11,852 bases of DNA. It comes from an uncultured Synechococcus sp. GTDB lineage: Bacteria; Cyanobacteriota; Cyanobacteriia; PCC-6307; Cyanobiaceae. The notes under the pieces are model-generated. The model worked only from the letters and a program-made list of their open reading frames with translations, made no database searches and was not told the DNA's origin. Every line of letters begins with the position of its first letter. The first letter of the stretch is position 1. The stretch covers positions 1-11,852 of the forward strand of contig CALGVO010000152.1 in the NCBI GenBank assembly GCA_937930135.1, written 5' to 3'. The position numbers were made by a program, and so were the translations under genes. Of this stretch, positions 7,032 to 11,852 are shown one piece after another.

Positions 7032-7058
7032 AGGGGCCCGGCCAATGGTCGGGCCTCT
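7032..7058 (+). promoter_or_regulatory. Strong hairpin enclosing the arsS start codon (translational control or terminator)
   Basis: AGGGGCCCGGCC (7032-7043) pairs with GGTCGGGCCTCT (7047-7058) through 12 pairs, two of them G-T, closing on a 3-base loop AAT. The only usable arsS ATG (7045-7047) straddles the loop and stem, and the candidate ribosome site AGGGG (7032-7036) is inside the stem. The bases after it (CTGTTGTT) are partly T-rich, so it could also act as an intrinsic terminator for an upstream transcript. Confidence 0.5.
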
Positions 7059-8049
7059 CTGTTGTTCGCCAGAATGGCTTAGCGCCTCAAGCTGCCCGCT
7101 GACCTGCTCCACGACGTCTCGTCTGTTTCCGCCCCTGCAGCGCCGTCGGCTGCAGACCCTGCAGGTGAATCTCGGCTACCGCTGCAATCAGAGCTGCAGC
7201 CATTGCCACGTCAACGCCGGGCCGTGGCGCACCGAAGCGATGGCGGAGGCCCAGATCGAGCAGGTGCTTGGGGTGTTGGCCCATCCCACCATCGAAACCC
7301 TGGATCTCACCGGTGGTGCTCCGGAGCTTCACCCCCGCTTTCGCTCCCTGGTGGGGCGGGCCCGGGCGTTGGGGCGGCAGGTGATCGATCGCTGCAATCT
7401 CACCATCCTGCTGGAACCGGGCCAGGAGGATCTGGCCGCCTTTCTCGCCGATCAGGCTGTGCACGTGGTGGCCTCCCTGCCTTGCACAGAGGCGGAACGG
7501 GTGAACCAGCAGCGGGGTGATGGGGTGTTCGAGCGCAGCATCGCGGCGCTGCAACGCCTCAATCACCTCGGCTACGGCGATCCAACCGGCCCATTGCGGC
7601 TTGATCTCGTTTACAACCCCTCAGGCGCCAATCTGCCGCCGGCGCAGGCCGGCCTGGAGGCCCACTACCGCGAGGCCCTCGCCCGGGATTACGGCCTCCG
7701 CTTCAATCGCCTGCTCACGATCACCAACATGCCGATCGAGCGCTTCGCCCGCGATCTCGCCCACCGCGGCGCACTCGAGGCTTATCTAGAGCAGCTCCAG
7801 CAGGCTCATCGGGCTGAGAACCTTGAGGCGGTGATGTGCCGCGGTCTGATCAGTGTGAACTGGAAGGGGGAGCTGTTTGATTGCGACTTCAACCAGCAAC
7901 TGGGCTTGCCGCTGGGCGGACGCCATCGCCACCTCAGTGATCTGCTCGATCAGGTCGGCGACCTGGAGGGCGAGTCGATTCGGGTGGCGACGCACTGCTT
8001 CGGTTGCACAGCAGGTCATGGCTCCAGCTGCGGTGGCGCCTTGAGCTGA
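7045..8049 (+). CDS. arsS: Radical SAM protein of the arsenosugar-biosynthesis ArsS type
   Basis: The protein has 334 residues from ATG 7045. The radical SAM cluster motif C47-x3-C51-x2-C54 sits in LQVNLGYRCNQSCSHCHVNA, followed by the SAM-binding segment LDLTGGAPELHP (87-97) and INxCN-like DRCNLTI (115-121). C-terminal cysteines occur in CRGLISVNWKGELFDCDFNQ (C265, C280) and in HCFGCTAGHGSSCGG (C318, C321, C329), which look like auxiliary-cluster ligands. This arrangement matches the ArsS family, linked to arsenosugar formation together with the methyltransferase ArsM; no arsM is in the window. There is no ATG, GTG or TTG in frame between 7045 and 7165, and 7165 would delete conserved sequence, so the start must be 7045 or the ATG at 6928. 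The next gene starts 28 bases downstream in the same frame. Function is inferred from family. Confidence 0.85.
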   Translation: MVGPLCCSPEWLSASSCPLTCSTTSRLFPPLQRRRLQTLQVNLGYRCNQSCSHCHVNAGPWRTEAMAEAQIEQVLGVLAHPTIETLDLTGGAPELHPRFRSLVGRARALGRQVIDRCNLTILLEPGQEDLAAFLADQAVHVVASLPCTEAERVNQQRGDGVFERSIAALQRLNHLGYGDPTGPLRLDLVYNPSGANLPPAQAGLEAHYREALARDYGLRFNRLLTITNMPIERFARDLAHRGALEAYLEQLQQAHRAENLEAVMCRGLISVNWKGELFDCDFNQQLGLPLGGRHRHLSDLLDQVGDLEGESIRVATHCFGCTAGHGSSCGGALS

Positions 8050-8076
8050 GAGCATGAACCGAACACCGACTTGAGC

Positions 8077-8538
8077 ATGGAGAATCCGGGGCCGGCCCAC
8101 TGCGGCAGCAAGCCGAAACGCTTCGCCGTGGGAATCGCCCCGCTGGGCACGATTTCGATCGGCATCGTGCCCATGGGAGTGGTGTGCATCGGCATTGTGC
8201 CGATGGGGGTGGTCTCCATCGGTGTGGTGGCGATGGGCGTGATCAATTTCTCCGTGGTGGGCATGGGCCTGCTTGCCGTGGGGCTGAACACGATGGGGGT
8301 GTGGACAGCCGGGCCCCAGGGCATGGGGTTGGTGCATCTGGGTGGAAGCCAGGGGGGGCATCACAACCATCAGGGCCATCACGCCGGCCCCGAGGGCGCA
8401 GCAACCGGAGCTGAGGCCAACATGCTGGCCTACCCCACCCGGGAGGAGGCGGAGGCGGAAGCGAAAAAACTCGGGTGCTCAGGGGTGCATCGCATGGGCA
8501 GCTTCTGGATGCCCTGTGAGCACCATCCAGGCAGCTGA
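8077..8538 (+). CDS. Glycine-pentad repeat protein with His-rich linker and C-terminal DUF3721-like domain
   Basis: This 153-residue protein has three parts. Residues 15-89 are fifteen consecutive five-residue units, hydrophobic with glycine at position five in 14 of 15 (for example IVPMG, VVCIG, VVSIG, VVAMG); the one exception is VINFS. This suggests a small beta-solenoid or membrane-associated structure. Residues 90-104 are a Gly/His-rich linker (HHNHQGHH at 95-102), a likely metal ligand set. Residues 115-150 (LAYPTREEAEAEAKKLGCSGVHRMGSFWMPCEHH) match the DUF3721-type domain seen in marine picocyanobacteria, with C134, H138, C147, H149 and H150 as possible metal ligands. The ATG at 8077 lacks a clear Shine-Dalgarno. 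It follows arsS by 27 bases and is convergent with fur, 15 bases apart. Metal binding is inferred; no function is established. Confidence 0.75.
   Translation: MENPGPAHCGSKPKRFAVGIAPLGTISIGIVPMGVVCIGIVPMGVVSIGVVAMGVINFSVVGMGLLAVGLNTMGVWTAGPQGMGLVHLGGSQGGHHNHQGHHAGPEGAATGAEANMLAYPTREEAEAEAKKLGCSGVHRMGSFWMPCEHHPGS
8119..8343 (+). repeat. Tandem pentad repeat encoded within the DUF3721-type gene
   Basis: Fifteen 15-base units encode [I/V]-V-x-[M/I/L]-G-like pentads, often grouped as 30-base pairs. The units 8158-8187 and 8188-8217 differ at 5 of 30 bases, mostly silently; the next unit (8218-8247) is more diverged. Protein conservation above base conservation suggests selection on the repeat structure. 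Confidence 0.75.
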
Positions 8539-8547
8539 ACGGCTCAG

Positions 8548-8559
8548 CTCTGATCAGAG
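8548..8559. repeat. 12-base perfect palindrome between convergent genes
   Basis: CTCTGATCAGAG covers the fur stop codon (8554-8556) in the 15-base gap between the convergent genes. A weaker stem, GCTGA (8534-8538) with TCAGC (8544-8548), lies beside it. They could form a compact bidirectional termination structure, but no T-run is present. Confidence 0.35.
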
Positions 8560-9006
8560 GCAGTCGGGGCAGATGCCGCGCACGTTGAGGCTCGATTCGA
8601 TCAGGTCGAAACCAAACAGACGGGCAGCGTCCTGGCCGGCTTCGATCACCGGCGTGCTCTCGAATTCCTCGGTGCGTCCGCAACGCACGCACACCAGATG
8701 GTGGTGGTCGTGATGGTCGTCGCAACGGAGCTCAAAACGGCGACCGGCGTCAGTGAGTTCCAGCTCCTGCAGGAAGCCCATCTCCACCAGCAGACGCAGG
8801 GTGCGGTAGATCGTGGCCAGCGACACCCGAGCGTCCGCTTCGAGCAGCTGCTGATGCACGTCTTCAGCGCTGAGGTGCCGGCCGGAGCCGATGCGTTCAA
8901 ACAGATCGAGGATCCGGCGCCGCTGCGGCGTCAGACGGCGCCCATCCTCATGCAGTCCACGCTCCAGGGGCTCTTCAACACGAGCCGACGTCGATCCTGA
9001 AGGCAT
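8554..9006 (-). CDS. fur: Fur-family metal-responsive transcriptional regulator
   Basis: This is a 150-residue protein from ATG 9006. The frame runs on to 9093, but the extra 29 residues are not Fur-like and 150 is the usual length. The winged-helix DNA-binding domain reads RRLTPQRRRILDLFERIG (23-40), HLSAEDVHQQLL (44-55) and the recognition helix VSLATIYRTLRLLVEMGFL (61-79). The dimerisation domain carries HHDHHH (98-103) and two CxxC pairs, C106/C109 and C146/C149, which bind structural zinc in Fur and PerR proteins. These features fit Fur (iron), and do not exclude PerR or Zur; the metal sensed cannot be read from sequence alone. It is convergent with the DUF3721-type gene and divergent from the CpdA-like gene. 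Confidence 0.9.
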   Translation of the reverse strand: MPSGSTSARVEEPLERGLHEDGRRLTPQRRRILDLFERIGSGRHLSAEDVHQQLLEADARVSLATIYRTLRLLVEMGFLQELELTDAGRRFELRCDDHHDHHHLVCVRCGRTEEFESTPVIEAGQDAARLFGFDLIESSLNVRGICPDCL

Positions 9007-9028
9007 CGGCCACGAACCAATCTTCTCA

Positions 9029-9058
9029 ACAGTAACGACTAATGAGAGGAGGCGACAA
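9029..9058 (-). promoter_or_regulatory. Candidate fur promoter
   Basis: On the minus strand, TTGTCG (9053-9058) is a -35-like box and TACTGT (9029-9034) is a -10-like box, 18 bases apart. This would start transcription about 15 bases before the ATG at 9006. The match is moderate. I do not see a convincing Fur box over it. Confidence 0.3.
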
Positions 9059-9147
9059 TGGCTGGAGGCCACGGCGCTCCACAGCATGCGCATCCTTCAG
9101 CTCAGCGATCCCCATCTCCTGGCCGATCCCGAAGGGCTGGTGCGTGA
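9058..9147 (+). other. Possible short upstream ORF overlapping the CpdA-like gene out of frame
   Basis: A near-perfect ribosome site, AGAGGAGG (9045-9052), lies 5 bases before ATG 9058. That ATG opens only a 29-residue frame (MAGGHGAPQHAHPSAQRS...) that ends at 9147, inside the phosphoesterase gene in another frame. It may be a coupling or regulatory upstream ORF, or mark a frame error. No homology is recognised. Confidence 0.3.
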
Positions 9148-9844
9148 GCGCCCGGCCCTCAGCCTCTGGCAACGCGCCCTCGCCCAGGTGCGGCAGACCC
9201 GGCCCGACCTGCTGCTGGTCACGGGCGATCTCTGTCAGGACGAAAGCTGGGGCGGCTATGGCCAGCTGCGCGATTCACTCACCGACCTTCCCGCTGAGAC
9301 GGCGGTGGCCCTGGTCGCGGGGAACCATGACCAGCCGACGCTGCTGCGCGCTGCCCTGGGGCGCCAGGCCGTGGTGGGACCGGCGGAGATCGTCCGCGGC
9401 CAGGGGCGGCTGCTCCTGCTGTCCAGTCACCTGGCAGGTCAGTGCGGCGGCGGCCTGGGAACGCCGCAATTGCGCTGGTTGGAACAACGGCTCAACGATC
9501 CGCTGCACATCACCACCGCCACCTTGGTGGCCCTGCACCACCCACCGCTGCCGATCGGTGACCCCGGTCTGGATCGGATCGGTCTACGCGATGGCGAGGT
9601 GCTGATCAGCCTTCTGCAACGGGCTCCGGCGCTGAAGGCGGTGCTGTTCGGCCACATCCATCAGCATTGGCAGGGGCGCCTGCCTGGCCGGGCCGATGTG
9701 GCTCTGCTCGCCTGTCCCTCCACCCTCAAGTCGTTTCAGGCGGTGCAGCCCTGTCCACTGGGGCGGCCGGACGATCCGGGGGGGCGATGGCTGGATCTGA
9801 AAGCGGACGGTGCCCTGGAGACAAGCCTCTTGCGCTGGTCTTAA
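9086..9844 (+). CDS. CpdA-like calcineurin-type metallophosphoesterase
   Basis: The 252-residue protein has all five family metal motifs: D8-x-H10 (LSDPHLL), G-D48 (VTGDLCQDE), G-N80-H81-D (AGNHDQPT), H151 (LVALHHPPLP) and G-H190-x-H192 (FGHIHQHW). Together they bind two metal ions. Family members of this size include the 3',5'-cAMP phosphodiesterase CpdA and related enzymes, so hydrolysis of cAMP or another phosphodiester is likely, but the substrate is not certain. ATG 9086 gives the family-typical MRILQLSDPH start. Its only nearby GGAGG (9064-9068) is 17 bases away, and the best ribosome site points to an out-of-frame ATG at 9058. It is divergent from fur. Confidence 0.85.
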   Translation: MRILQLSDPHLLADPEGLVRERPALSLWQRALAQVRQTRPDLLLVTGDLCQDESWGGYGQLRDSLTDLPAETAVALVAGNHDQPTLLRAALGRQAVVGPAEIVRGQGRLLLLSSHLAGQCGGGLGTPQLRWLEQRLNDPLHITTATLVALHHPPLPIGDPGLDRIGLRDGEVLISLLQRAPALKAVLFGHIHQHWQGRLPGRADVALLACPSTLKSFQAVQPCPLGRPDDPGGRWLDLKADGALETSLLRWS

Positions 9845-9903
9845 GGTGCCGCACTCTGATACGGCTCTGGCGAAAGACGGTGGCAGGCTCCTGGCAAGTG
9901 GTG

Positions 9904-10116
9904 ATGCGCTGTGTCGCCAGCGCCATGTTTCTGCTCGCCCACGGCTTGCTGGTGCTCGAGCACGTGGCGGTCGGCACCGCACTCCATGGCGTGGCCGAAC
10001 TGTTCCTCGCCCCCTGGGCGGTGCGCCACCGCGCCTGGGACATCATCGTGATCGGTGTGGTGTTCTGTGTGTTTGATCTCTGGGGAACGGTGCGGCTGAC
10101 GGGGGCGATCAGCTGA
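9904..10116 (+). CDS. Small two-helix membrane protein, unknown function
   Basis: This is a 70-residue protein with two hydrophobic stretches, about 4-24 (VASAMFLLAHGLLVLEHVAVG) and 47-60 (IIVIGVVFCVFDLW), joined by a loop with conserved-looking ELFLAPWAVRHRAWD. The start may be ATG 9904 or GTG 9901, 9898 or 9880; no good ribosome site decides it. It begins 59 bases after the phosphoesterase stop and could share its transcript. I do not recognise a characterised family. Composition and codon use match the neighbours, which supports a real gene. Confidence 0.65.
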   Translation: MRCVASAMFLLAHGLLVLEHVAVGTALHGVAELFLAPWAVRHRAWDIIVIGVVFCVFDLWGTVRLTGAIS

Positions 10117-10118
10117 CG

Positions 10119-10136
10119 CTCCCCCGCTTGCGGGAG
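10119..10136. terminator. Weak terminator-like hairpin between convergent genes
   Basis: CTCCCCCGC and GCGGGAG (10119-10136) pair with a 2-base loop and a two-C bulge, three bases after the membrane-protein stop. There is little T-run on either side. It could serve either strand. Confidence 0.3.
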
Positions 10137-10142
10137 TGGATT

Positions 10143-10520
10143 TCAGGGTTTGGAGCTTGCCACCGTTTCCACCCACCAGCGCTCGACCACGCCGCCGATG
10201 CGCTCCCCTGAAGACGGCGTGGTTGGGGCAGGGATCGTGACCACCGACAGCTGGCGGCCGTTGCGGCGATAGTCGAAGCGACAGAAGCCGGCGCCGGTGC
10301 CGGAGCAGGCCGACAGGCTGGTGAGGGGCACGCCGGCCCGCTCCTGATCCATGGGCTGGGCTGGGCCCAGGGGGTGAGGCCGCCAGCCCGAAGACAGCAG
10401 CACCGCATCGGCTTCCAGGATCGACTGGCCTGCGCTGAGCGGCAGACCGCGGCCCGGCTGGGCGACCACGGGCGCCATGCCCAGGGCCAGCAGCATCACC
10501 AGAATGGAGGAGCGGGGCAT
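10143..10520 (-). CDS. Small exported conserved hypothetical protein
   Basis: The protein has 125 residues. MPRSSILVMLLALGMAPVVA at the N-terminus is a clear signal peptide, with a likely cut before QPGRG. The frame extends upstream to 10574, but the signal peptide fixes the start at 10520. The mature part contains a two-cysteine segment, SACSGTGAGFCRFDYRRNG, and a strand-rich C-terminus ending VVERWWVETVASSKP. The two cysteines are probably a disulfide in the periplasm. No family is recognised. It lies 60 bases after the OsmC-like gene on the same strand. The GGAGG ribosome site upstream (10535-10539 on the minus strand) is in a small hairpin with CCTCC (10527-10531) and lies about 14 bases from the ATG. 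Confidence 0.65.
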   Translation of the reverse strand: MPRSSILVMLLALGMAPVVAQPGRGLPLSAGQSILEADAVLLSSGWRPHPLGPAQPMDQERAGVPLTSLSACSGTGAGFCRFDYRRNGRQLSVVTIPAPTTPSSGERIGGVVERWWVETVASSKP

Positions 10521-10580
10521 GCCGGTGGAGGCGACCTCCCTGATCCATAGCCACGGATCGGCGGCCCCGACCACAGACCC

Positions 10581-11042
10581 TCAGGCGGGCACCACTCCCT
10601 CGCTCAAGCAGAGGCTGGTGAGCTTCTGCACGGTGCCAGGCAGGTTGCGCGACACCGGGCAGAGGGCCATGCGCTGGCGGATGTGATCGAGGGCAGCGGT
10701 ATCGGCCTTGGCGTGATCGTCTGGGCTGGCAGCGGGGTCGAGGCTGATGCGGAAGTCACCCTGGAAGGCGGTCAGAATCCAGTCTTCGCCGGTGGTGACC
10801 TTGATGTCGCCATCGACGCGAAGGAGGGGAAGCGCCATCTCCCGGGCATTGGCCACGAGATAGAAGTGTTGGCAGAGCACCAGTGAGAGCAGGAAGAGCC
10901 GAAAACCGGGCGTGGTGAGGGTTGGATCCTGCGGTTCCCACAGCCCCTCAGCATTGAGAAACTCCACCGCCAACGCTTCGGTCTGACGGTCCGGCGCGGG
11001 GTGGTCGCTGCGTAGGCGGAACTGGAAAACGCGATCGGCCAT
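10581..11042 (-). CDS. OsmC/Ohr-family-like protein
   Basis: The 153-residue protein has a cysteine at each expected position of the OsmC/Ohr peroxidase fold: C57 in LSLVLCQHFYLVANARE, in the central helix, and C128 in MALCPVSRNL, near the C-terminus. Family enzymes use these two cysteines to reduce organic hydroperoxides. The segment LLRVDGDIKVTTG (73-85) is the beta hairpin between them. Sequence is divergent from classical OsmC, and the cysteine-flanking arginine/glutamate pattern is incomplete, so activity is likely but unproven. ATG 11042 is preferred; the frame runs on to 11120 but lacks a ribosome site and family sequence there. It sits 87 bases after pdxH on the same strand. Confidence 0.7.
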   Translation of the reverse strand: MADRVFQFRLRSDHPAPDRQTEALAVEFLNAEGLWEPQDPTLTTPGFRLFLLSLVLCQHFYLVANAREMALPLLRVDGDIKVTTGEDWILTAFQGDFRISLDPAASPDDHAKADTAALDHIRQRMALCPVSRNLPGTVQKLTSLCLSEGVVPA

Positions 11043-11075
11043 GGGAGGAAGGTGATCCACTGGAAGTGTCCATAG

Positions 11076-11093
11076 TATGCCTTTACCGGCATA
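11076..11093. promoter_or_regulatory. Perfect inverted repeat upstream of the OsmC-like gene
   Basis: TATGCC (11076-11081) and GGCATA (11088-11093) are separated by 6 bases. Next to it, on the minus strand, TACTAT (11072-11077) is a possible -10 box about 30 bases from the ATG. This fits an operator over the OsmC-like promoter. No good -35 box is seen. Confidence 0.4.
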
Positions 11094-11128
11094 AGCGCAT
11101 CTAAGGATTGGTCGGATCACCTCTGCGT

Positions 11129-11761
11129 TCAGGGGGCGAGTCGCTCCACGTGCCAGGTCTCGCCCTCGCGCTGGTAGCGGAAGCGATCGTGCAGGCGATC
11201 CGCGCCCCCCTGCCAGAACTCGATCGTCTGCGGACGCACCCGATAACCACTCCAGAACGGTGGCAGGGGCACCTCACCAGCCTCAAACCGCTGCCGCATC
11301 GCCGCCAGCTGCTGCTCCAGCAGCTGGCGACCGGAAATCACCGAGCTCTGTTGGGAGACCCAGGCACCCAGCTGACTGCCCCGGGGCCGGGAGCGGAAGT
11401 ACGTCAGGGTCTCCAGGAGGGCAATGGGCGATGCCTCACCCTGGATTTCCACCTGGCGTTCGAGGCCATACCAGGGAAAGAGCAGGCCAACCCGGCCATT
11501 GGCAGCGATCTGCCTCGCTTTGCGGCTGCTGCTGTTGGTGAAGAAGACAAAACCGCGCTGGTCATAGGCCTTGAGCAGCACGGTGCGGCTACTCGGCTGA
11601 TCCGCCGCCACGGTGCTGAGCACCATGGCGTTGGCTTCGAGCAGCTCAGCGGCAATGGCCTGCTCGAACCAGAGGCGGAACTGGGCGATCGGGTCATCCG
11701 CGAGATCGCGGCGGCGCAGTGCCGCCGATCCGTAGTGACGTCGCAGTTCCGCCGGATCCAT
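11129..11761 (-). CDS. pdxH: Pyridoxamine 5'-phosphate oxidase
   Basis: PdxH oxidises pyridoxine or pyridoxamine 5'-phosphate to the cofactor pyridoxal 5'-phosphate, using FMN. Seen in order from ATG 11761 (210 residues): the N-terminal MDPAELRRHYG, AMVLSTV, the FMN-binding RTVLLKAYDQRGFVFFTN, SRKARQIAAN, GLLFPWYGLERQVEIQGEA, RSRPRGSQLGAWVSQQSSVI and the C-terminal FWQGGADRLHDRFRY. These are the family's signature regions in the right order. An in-frame ATG at 11803 would overlap the upstream gene's stop (11767-11769), so 11761 is preferred; it lies 5 bases after that stop. pdxH is thus tightly linked to, and probably cotranscribed with, the upstream gene. Confidence 0.9.
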   Translation of the reverse strand: MDPAELRRHYGSAALRRRDLADDPIAQFRLWFEQAIAAELLEANAMVLSTVAADQPSSRTVLLKAYDQRGFVFFTNSSSRKARQIAANGRVGLLFPWYGLERQVEIQGEASPIALLETLTYFRSRPRGSQLGAWVSQQSSVISGRQLLEQQLAAMRQRFEAGEVPLPPFWSGYRVRPQTIEFWQGGADRLHDRFRYQREGETWHVERLAP

Positions 11762-11766
11762 GCCGA

Positions 11767-11852
11767 TCAGGAGTGGCCCGCCGTGGCTTTCGGTTCGCGG
11801 CATTGCAGCCCGGTGGCCAGCACCATGGCCTCGTAGTGGATGCGCTGACCTG
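11767..11852 (-). CDS. C-terminal end of an unidentified upstream gene (truncated by window edge)
   Basis: On the minus strand a frame open to the right edge ends at TGA 11767-11769. It encodes GQRIHYEAMVLATGLQCREP and a short tail. The segment YEAMVLATG resembles a strand found near the end of FAD-dependent oxidoreductases, but 27 residues are too few to name it. Its stop is 5 bases before the pdxH start, so it heads the pdxH transcript. Confidence 0.45.
   Translation of the reverse strand, partial: GQRIHYEAMVLATGLQCREPKATAGHS

Larger units (their letters stand above)
6620..7044. other. Long intergenic stretch with palindromes, a ribosome site and micro-ORFs; no recognised gene
   Basis: This is the longest non-coding gap in the window and reads as more AT-rich than its flanks. 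It holds the hairpin at 6662-6688, twin TTGATCAA palindromes (6691-6698 and 6704-6711), a strong Shine-Dalgarno GGAGG (6730-6734), a CTGAAG-T-CTTCAG palindrome (6822-6834) and a CGATGCATCG palindrome (6875-6884). Behind the Shine-Dalgarno are ATG 6740 (14 codons, 5 bases away) and ATG 6747 (23 codons, ending MTL...NEELADVFGPCSNSLA at 6818, 12 bases away). Neither peptide is recognised. I looked for tmRNA, RNase P RNA, SRP RNA, Yfr1 and common riboswitch signatures and saw none. A small RNA or a decayed gene would fit; I cannot tell which. Confidence 0.4.

Noticed and set aside
6620..7044. tmRNA, RNase P RNA, SRP RNA, Yfr1, cobalamin or glutamine riboswitch in the gap
   Set aside because: None of the characteristic conserved motifs could be found by reading both strands.
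8047..8079. In-frame read-through or selenocysteine insertion at the arsS TGA, joining arsS to the repeat protein
   Set aside because: The frames match and some ArsS-family members are selenoproteins, but arsS already ends at its normal CGG-containing tail, the following residues are not conserved-looking, and no SECIS-like stem is seen.
7786..8382. A His-rich minus-strand frame opposite the repeat gene
   Set aside because: The histidines come from the reverse of the ATG/GTG/GGC-rich pentad codons; the plus-strand gene explains the bases better.
9021..9050. A Fur box in the fur/CpdA divergent region
   Set aside because: The only symmetry is TCTCA-N14-TGAGA, which does not resemble the 19-base Fur consensus or a Zur box.

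Overview
This window looks like the chromosome of a high-GC picocyanobacterium, in the marine or brackish Synechococcus/Cyanobium group. The evidence is a clear StpA-type glucosylglycerol-phosphate phosphatase (compatible-solute pathway), a DUF3721-type small protein, an ArsS-like radical SAM enzyme and several small proteins of cyanobacterial style, all packed tightly with short gaps. I see no rRNA, tRNA, CRISPR array, insertion sequence or phage gene. Assignments come from reading motifs, not from database searches.

Layout, left to right. (1) 1-1046 (+) is the C-terminal part of an SbcC/YhaN-like coiled-coil ATPase cut by the window edge. (2) 1059-2591 (-) is a Rossmann-fold dehydrogenase-like protein of unknown substrate, divergent from (3) a glutathione S-transferase (2653-3237, +), which is followed after 5 bases by stpA (3243-4451, +). 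(4) 4417-5355 (-) is a membrane-anchored protein distantly resembling phosphodiester glycosidases; its 3' end overlaps stpA tail to tail. (5) 5503-6619 (+) holds a degenerate PilZ-like protein and a translationally coupled exported protein with an internal duplication. (6) 6620-7044 is a long gap for such a compact genome. It contains several palindromes and a strong Shine-Dalgarno in front of very short frames. (7) arsS (7045-8049, +) is followed by a gene for a glycine-pentad repeat, His-rich, DUF3721-type protein (8077-8538, +), which meets a Fur-family regulator tail to tail (8554-9006, -). (8) Divergent from fur are a CpdA-like metallophosphoesterase (9086-9844, +) and a two-helix membrane protein (9904-10116, +). 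(9) The right end is a minus-strand run: the end of an unidentified gene, pdxH (11129-11761), an OsmC-like protein (10581-11042) and a small exported protein (10143-10520).

How they fit together: the genes are mostly housekeeping and stress functions rather than one pathway. There is osmolyte synthesis (StpA), thiol/oxidant chemistry (GST, OsmC), cofactor supply (PdxH), arsenic-linked chemistry (ArsS) and metal regulation (Fur).

The block most worth attention is 6620-9006. There an arsenosugar-type radical SAM enzyme, with its start codon buried in a strong hairpin, is followed by an unusual predicted solenoid/metal-binding protein and a Fur-family repressor. A shared role in metal or metalloid handling is an inference from position, not something the sequence proves.
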